From Siphonodentalium dalli (Eukaryota; Mollusca; Scaphopoda; Gadilida; Siphonodentaliidae), in NCBI GenBank assembly GCA_032622095.1, contig CP136062.1, positions 35,586,918 to 35,650,917 of the forward strand: a stretch of DNA of 64,000 nt, written 5' to 3'. Both the position numbers and the translations under genes were made by a program. The notes under the pieces were generated by a model, which was given only the letters and a program-made list of their open reading frames with translations, made no database searches and had not been told where the DNA came from. Every line of letters begins with the position of its first letter. Position 1 is the stretch's first letter. Below are positions 58,267 through 64,000 of this stretch, piece after piece.

Positions 58267-59679
58267 GTAAGGAATCGTTACTGGGGGGTTTGAAGTATAT
58301 TTTATATTCTCAGCAAACGTGTTTAAGTTTTGAAAATTGCCATCCGGGTGATTTTTGCGGGAGGTATGCCCAAATATGCTCATGAGTGGCATGTTAATAA
58401 AAATGTTTGTATTTAATTTCATTTTTTTATATACATGTATGATGAAGATTATGTTATTTTATGAAATTTTGAGCTTCTATTTGTGTTTATTTTACAAATA
58501 TATATACCTAAACAAAACACTAATTAATGATAACAGAGTTTATACAGGTAATTTGAGATACATGCATGTTATATTATAAAATAATACAATGCTTTGAACA
58601 GCTGAGAAATAGTGGCCATATTTGAGAGTGCAGGCTGTAGTCATCTGTAGCCTGCCCGCTGTGGCTTATAAGACATGCGCAGTAGAAAACTAGGGCCAGT
58701 GAAATAAACACATCCTGTTAGAAATATAGAGCCCCCCTTCTATTGTTTACATTAATGTCATGTCAGTTATTTTTCATTTCTGCAGTCACCTGTAAATTGT
58801 CAGTGTTTAATTGGTAATAAACATTCTGATTCTATACATCATTTTCAAACATCATGACACAATCATAGCTTTGGGAGAGTACCTGGTGTTAAAATCAATT
58901 AAGGTTGCCACCCTGCAATCAAAGTGCATAACTGTCCATTTAACCAACAAAAATCGGATGTATTTATTTGAGCCACATGTGGGAGAAATGGGTGTTTATC
59001 CATATTTTGGGGTTTTTCGTGATGGCAATCCGGGAGTCTCACAGACAATTCGTGAAACTTAACTGCTCTGATTCTCAGTAGGGATCTGTCCGTCCAAATA
59101 ATATTTCACATGTATTTTCAAGTACAAATAGTAGGGGGTTACATTGCATCTCAGTTGCCATGTAGACAAGTTATGTGAGAACTATATACTTTTTTTTGCC
59201 AGACAATTCTGGCCAAGAAACAAGTCTCATGATGCAATATTTATCACGATACAGTTATTCAGCATCACTATTGAGACTATTATAAACAATGACAAACGTT
59301 TGATGTTTTTATTTATTGACACTTACTTGTAAGCTTGACACTTTACATCTGATTTAAATATTGTATAAATATTTTGTTTCACATGCATACCCGGCCCCCA
59401 CCCCATCTCAGGGGCAAGTACATTTTCAAAAATAGAACGTTGAGGCAATGGTTGGCCTTTATGTAGAAACGTACTCAACTTTGGGTGGATTAACAAGGAA
59501 AGGAAGTTTCTTAGGTTAAAATGCAATGGTTAAAGTATTGCAAATAAACAACATGCATTAGAGACTTCAGATGGTACAAATTGTATGTCTGTCTTATAAT
59601 AAAAACATACAAATAAAGCCTGTCCACACTTATTTGTAACAAAAGATTGCCTGCGAAACATCATTAATTTTTTGGATGT
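58267..59679. other. Intron 15, left part
   Basis: About 1.4 kb of AT-rich DNA with no recognised repeat or gene. Confidence 0.5.
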
Positions 59680-59920
59680 AACCCTTTCATGACGGAAGCC
59701 ATGCTGGTGCAGCATTAAAGATCATGTGCCAGTACATTCTCTTATATATACAAGTCTCCCATAGGGAGCCTCGGATGCATAAGAGAATGCACTGGCTTAC
59801 AAGATCAAGGTAAATATTGTCAGGCAAGGCTCTCTATGCATTAGGCTCACATATACAAGAGAATGCATTCTCACAGGGTTTTCGCATATTTGCAGGAAGC
59901 TCTAGTTATGGAAGAGTTTA
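59680..59920. mobile_element. TTAA-type MITE, ttctcttatata family
   Basis: Begins aaccctttcatgacggaagc and ends agttatggaagagttta, with two palindromes around cattctcttatatatacaag and cacatatacaagagaatgc. Same family as 24735-25407. Confidence 0.6.
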
Positions 59921-59983
59921 TGTCATTATCCTAAAGAGAATTACATGTATCAAACCATATGTTAATCTTGTCATCATTGATAG

Positions 59984-60150
59984 TACAGTAATGCCCTAAA
60001 TAATGGACTGCTTAACCACATAATTATGGTAATTTTTCAGGATTTAATCAGAAATATGACTTGTTGCCATTCATCGGAAAGCTCTCAGTGAAAAATTACC
60101 CATAATTCTTCTGTGGTTAAGGAGTCGATTATTTAGGGCATTACTGTACG
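59984..60150. mobile_element. Mariner-type MITE, copy 9 (internally deleted)
   Basis: TA-CAGTAATGCCC to GGGCATTACTG-TA. Like copy 7 it has lost most of the right inner arm. Confidence 0.8.
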
Positions 60151-61624
60151 TTTGATATCTCAGATATCATATGTACAATGATATGTATTCTATCCTGAGC
60201 AGCATATATAGTTTGTTCGATTAAATGAAGAAGTATCGACCTAATTCAATTTTGGTATATGATCAAAGCTACCGGTAGTCTTTGGTTGTACAATAAACAC
60301 AGAACCATACTGAGGTGTGAACATGTTAACGTTATCGTTTGTCATGTTGCAAGATACAACTTGAACCTTATATCGTTGTTCCAGCTTATAAACATTATAT
60401 TAATTTATGACAATAGTAAGTTGTGGATAGAAAAACTTAATTAAAATTATCCTTTAATGACCGTGTGTTGTTTTCTTAACTGTACATAAATTATAAAAAA
60501 TGACTTGGATTGGAGGCTGTACCGCCTGCACACAAATATAAACATACAACACACGCGGCCAACATCACCAAACAAAACCAAATATTCAAAAACAAATTAT
60601 GAACCTGAAGGTGGAGGAGGAGGTGGGCGGGGAGGTTGGTGAAATGTTTTGTACCTGATCTAAACAAAATCTAGAGTAATAATATTAGCTGCGCAGTACT
60701 TCGTACTTCTTCACTTCTGCATAAAAAATAGTTCCTCCCAAATAACAAGCCATTAAGTTAACGACCGAAAAGTAAACAAGTTCCTATTCTTAATAGAAAT
60801 ATTACTACATGCATTTATATCATCATAATTACTATACCAACTACCATTAATGTGCTAAATTTGTTTTCAAAAATTCTTGCGCTTACGTAATCAAACATAG
60901 AAGCAGATTCGTGCGAAAAAGGTAACCGGTCGTAATTCGAATATCTTGCCCTGAGTAGCAAAACCATTGAGCATAACCACAATGGAATTTTATGACCCAT
61001 GAGCAAGTTGTGGATAGAAAAACTAAACTAAAATTATCCTTTAATGACTGTGTAATTTTCTTAACAATATATAAATTATACAAATAACTGAGTGGAGGCT
61101 GCATGTACTCCCAAGATTGCCTTCTCCATAATGCAGAGTGAGACATCCCACCACTCAGCTTATAATGATGGCATCTCATTTGGAATCCTTTGTCTGAAAA
61201 CAAACTGTTATTTAAATTTTAGTTTTGATTGTATTATCAGACTCTGGAAATGGAGAATAGATCAGTCAAATGTATACTTTTAGAATTGAATGACGATCCA
61301 GGGATTGTTTACAGAATGACAGGGACCTAATGGTGAAATAGTCATGTTTTTCCCCCAATTTCTCAACCTGAAATTCCCAATTCAGTGCAGAAAGTCTTGT
61401 TTTGTGAACAAGATCGAGACAGGACATAATTCCCCTCATTTTCTAGTCCTCTTCCTTCATTAACATAAACTTGATAAAAACAACCTAAGAAAGACATTAA
61501 ACTCTTAGATTACGTTGAGTTATTCACAATGAAAATATTGTTCCTATATTCTCTATATATTCCCAATTACAGACCTCTATCGTGTACATTTTACCAATAG
61601 AAAGGTGACCAAGCTTGTGTTTAA
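60151..61624. repeat. Intron 15, right part, with a direct repeat
   Basis: 60416-60520 and 61003-61105 are direct repeats (aagttgtggatagaaaaact, aaattatcctttaatgac, ttttcttaac, gagtggaggctg). The DNA between and around is unassigned. Confidence 0.6.
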
Positions 61625-62038
61625 TGTACATGGTGAATATATTTTACCCTGTGCCAATGCTTTCTCTTATATATGCGAGTCGACCATAGGTCGCCTCGCA
61701 TATATAAGAGAATGCATTGGCCTAACAATTTTTTATCATTTGTTTATTTAAAAATTTTCTTACAATTTTTAGGACATAAAATAAAAAATATCCATTACCC
61801 TGCAGGGAGCCCCACACATATATAGAAGCATATAGAAGAGTGTCGTCTGCTCATGTTTGTCTGGGGCTCTGTATGGGTGAAATTATAAAATTGTTAAAGA
61901 ATACAAGAAAAAATTATTAAAATTGTAAAAAATTGTTAGGCCAATGCATTCTCTTATATATGCGAGGCGACCTATGGTCGACACGCATATATAAGAGAAT
62001 GCATTGGCACAGGGTAAAATATATTCACCATGTACATA
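61625..62038. mobile_element. Long inverted repeat, ttctcttatata type
   Basis: Outer arms atgtacatggtgaatatatt and aatatattcaccatgtacat continue into ttaccctgtgccaatgc and gcattggcacagggtaaaa. Each arm carries its own inner palindrome (tatatatgcgagtcgacc). The result is a four-fold foldback of about 410 bp. Confidence 0.75.
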
Positions 62039-62445
62039 ATTTGCAGAATGTGGTCCCCAGAGGGTGAATTTAGGGACCTCATTCTGGGGACCTCATTCTG
62101 CTTAGTCCTCATCTTCTCTGGAAAGCTTCTTTATTATCAAATTTCGGTAGCAACTTCTTCACATAGATTGTATTTCTTTTTTTGTTTAGTTTCTCTATAT
62201 CCCCAAATTGGCAGACCACACATTGAATAATCGAGGTTCCCAATGGGTGTACATCACAATTTTCACTATTTGGGAACTTCAATCTGAGTCTATGTTTCCC
62301 ATAGCAGATCAGGCCATGCAGAATGAGGTCCCCAGAGGGTGAATTTGGTGAAGCTAGCACGCTATGCGGGATAGTGTCACTAAATTCACCCTCTGGGGAC
62401 CTAGTTCTGCAAATAACCGGCCGACTAAACTCAGGCTTGAAGGGC
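62030..62445. mobile_element. Foldback element, gaggtcccc family, second long form
   Basis: Inverted relative of 7790-8280: atttgcagaatgtggtcccc at the left, gacctagttctgcaaataac at the right, with the shared middle gaggttcccaatgggtgtac. It lies just before exon 16. Confidence 0.7.
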
Positions 62446-62538
62446 ACGGGACCCTTTCTCAAAATATGTAGAATAATTCCAGTGATTCTTTCAGAAATTA
62501 AACGCTGTGGCCAAATAGTTTTCCTGTTTTATTTATAG

Positions 62539-62633
62539 AATCATCATTGATGGTCCAGGATCAGAGACTGTGTTTAATGGACATATGCCGAGAGTCGATC
62601 TGCTCTACACACTCTCGAACCACTACATCTCAG
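62539..62633 (+). CDS. Exon 16 of the large gene (last in window)
   Basis: The acceptor is gttttatttatag and the donor G/GTGAGG. One base completes Arg from exon 15, then IIIDGPGSETVFNGHMPRVD and LLYTLSNHYIS follow, leaving one base for the next exon, which is not found before the window ends. The sequence resembles a beta-rich extracellular segment. The gene therefore continues to the right. Confidence 0.85.
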
Positions 62634-63278
62634 GTGAGGATACCTGTATGATACTTGTATTGTCATAATGTATGACCAATCGTGGCATTCAACCCTTTAC
62701 CCAATAGGGATATTACCAATGTCCCTGCCCACAACCAGGGGTGGGGTAATTGTAATTTGTAATTGTAATTGACTGTAAGTAATTACAATTTTTCAAGTAA
62801 TTGCAAGTAATATGTGGGCCACAACCAACAGCGGAAGGTGATAACGTCACAATCCCAGCCAACTCAACTCTTTGCCGATGTGAAATTATTGACAAGAAAT
62901 CAGTATTTATGGTACATAATTGATGTTGTTTATCTTGATCTAAATTCATTTTATTACTTTGGTTGAAATTTTTTCCAGAGCTGTAAATCTCCCCCTATAG
63001 TATAGTATGATAAATATAGATTTATAATAATATCAATGTTAAAAACAAACAAAAGGTATGTTTTTTAACAATATTAATTTCACCGTCAGCAAAAAACATC
63101 ATGAAATTGGGTGAGTTTATCAATGTTTTAAGCAATGGCTATGCGATGAAATGATACATAAAATACATCATCAAGTGGCATATTATAATTCTTAGATATT
63201 TACATGTGAATGTAGACATGAATGCCCGTGCTCCACGTTTACATGTAGTATACGTCTTTTGAACGTTATAGTAGAGCA
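62634..63278. other. Intron 16, start
   Basis: Unassigned except for a run of ttgtaatttgtaattgtaat type at 62748-62815. Confidence 0.5.
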
Positions 63279-64000
63279 ATAATAATAATAAATAGTTTTT
63301 ATATAGCGCTTTATCCCATATAAATGGCCCAGAGCGCTTACATTCCTACTAGTACCCTGCCCTCTATCACACGTGATATACATACATCTATACACACCAC
63401 ATACCTATAGATATACACATACATCAAAATAATTAAACAACATCTGAGGTAACTTCCCCATAGTGAGCACAGAATAATTCACTCTTTACCAAAGTTTTGA
63501 ATTCGGTCAGAGAGTTTGCAAATCTTGTGTCGTGTCTCCAAACATTTGGCGCATACGAATCAAATGCTCTATCGCCATAAGTTTTTAATTTTTTTGATGG
63601 AATATCCATTAGAGCTTGTGCCTTTGACCTCAGATTCGTAGGTGGAACATACATACTTAAAAGTTTATCAAAATATTGAGGCAATACAGGGAGATTACTT
63701 GAACTAGATTCTGATTTTTTATAACAGAATGACGCACACTTGTAGTCTATGCGTGCACGAAGAGGAAGGTAGTGTAGTTCTTGTAGCAATGGTGTTACAT
63801 GTGAAAATTTTGGTTTGCGGGAAACAATCCTTGCAGCAACATTAATTACTTTTTGCAATTTATCCAAGTGTTCAGTTGTGACGCCGGCGAGAATGGCATT
63901 ACAATAGTCTAGTTTTGAAAATACAAATGAAGAAACAAGGGTCTGTGAGCATGTCTGTGTTAAATATGGCCGTAACTGCGAGATGCGACGAAGCTCCATA
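63279..64000 (-). mobile_element. L2/CR1-like non-LTR retrotransposon, 3' end
   Basis: On the minus strand, the coding part (63433 to the window edge) is followed by a 3' region holding gagcgctctgggccat-type and agcgctatataaaaac sequence and a tail of ATT repeats near 63279-63292. Such a GCGCTATATAAA end with a short microsatellite tail is typical of L2/CR1-like elements. The 5' part lies outside the window. Confidence 0.75.
63433..63999 (-). CDS. Reverse transcriptase C-terminal region of a non-LTR retrotransposon (partial)
   Basis: An open frame of 188 codons runs off the window edge. It shows the conserved tail of jockey/CR1/L2-type reverse transcriptases: VFSKLDYCNAILAGVTTEHL, KLQKVINVAARIVSRKPKF, LLQELHYLPLRARIDYK and KLKTYGDRAFDSYAPNVW. 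The enzyme copies element RNA into the genome by target-primed reverse transcription. The catalytic YxDD region would lie further right. The frame is intact here, so the copy may be fairly young. It stands in antisense to the large gene, in its intron 16. Confidence 0.85.
   Translation of the reverse strand: MELRRISQLRPYLTQTCSQTLVSSFVFSKLDYCNAILAGVTTEHLDKLQKVINVAARIVSRKPKFSHVTPLLQELHYLPLRARIDYKCASFCYKKSESSSSNLPVLPQYFDKLLSMYVPPTNLRSKAQALMDIPSKKLKTYGDRAFDSYAPNVWRHDTRFANSLTEFKTLVKSELFCAHYGEVTSDVV

Larger units (their letters stand above)
4318..62633 (+). other. Span of one large multi-exon gene (16 putative exons)
   Basis: This is the extent of the gene model built here. Sixteen ORF segments bounded by AG and GT sites were joined, and every junction keeps one reading frame: phases run 1, 0, 2, 0, 1, 2, 1, 1, 1, 0, 1, 0, 2, 1, 2, 1 at the exon ends. 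That agreement over fifteen junctions is the main support for a real gene. The joined exons hold about 1,213 codons without a stop. Neither a start codon with signal peptide nor a final stop is visible, so the gene extends beyond both sides of the window. Visible domains suggest a secreted or cell-surface multidomain protein. The family as a whole is not recognised, and small extra exons could have been missed in the 6 to 10 kb introns. Confidence 0.8.

Overview
This window is eukaryotic, intron-rich, repeat-rich DNA from an animal, most likely a marine invertebrate. A mollusc, perhaps a bivalve, is my best guess. It rests on the style of the dispersed repeats (TACATGTA-rich DNA, elements with 'gagttatggccctt' motifs, elements headed 'atacccccgcaacgaag') and not on any decisive marker. 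No bacterial features, rRNA, tRNA or CRISPR array were found.

The main content is one large plus-strand gene running through almost the whole window. I reconstructed it by hand from ORFs bounded by splice consensus sites and by checking intron phase at every junction. Sixteen putative exons between 4318 and 62633 join in one continuous frame of about 1,213 codons with no stop; both ends of the gene lie outside the window. The product looks like a large multidomain extracellular protein. It has a tetrabasic furin-like site in exon 14, a PAN/Apple-like cysteine pattern and fibronectin-III-like stretches in exon 15, and beta-rich cysteine-containing modules in exons 8, 9, 11 and 13. I do not recognise a named family for the whole protein. 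One further candidate is an 82-codon ORF at 41663-41911 with promoter-like motifs, nested in an intron.

The most unusual feature is at the 3' splice sites. Three exons of this gene have tandem arrays built on or against their acceptors. Exon 4 is preceded by about four 52-bp units (13571-13782). Exon 5 has nine 44-bp units, each copying the acceptor AG and the first coding bases (14237-14632). Exon 10 has 41 copies of a 72-bp unit (26419-29367) with a higher-order structure; 30 of them keep an acceptor-like ACAG, and the long in-frame stretches could encode a 24-residue repeat. In addition, a MITE in the intron before exon 7 carries an antisense copy of the exon 8 5' splice site (16709-16762).

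The introns are filled with repeats: about ten copies of a foldback mariner-type MITE (TA target sites), TTAA-flanked piggyBac-like MITEs, a third foldback family with 'gaggtccccagagggtgaat' arms, a near-identical 1.1-kb duplication (21911-23003 and 23637-24735), a 68-bp satellite-like array before exon 15, several large foldback elements, a 3' remnant of a non-LTR reverse transcriptase gene (9837-10345), and the 3' end of an L2/CR1-like retrotransposon on the minus strand running off the right edge (63279-64000).
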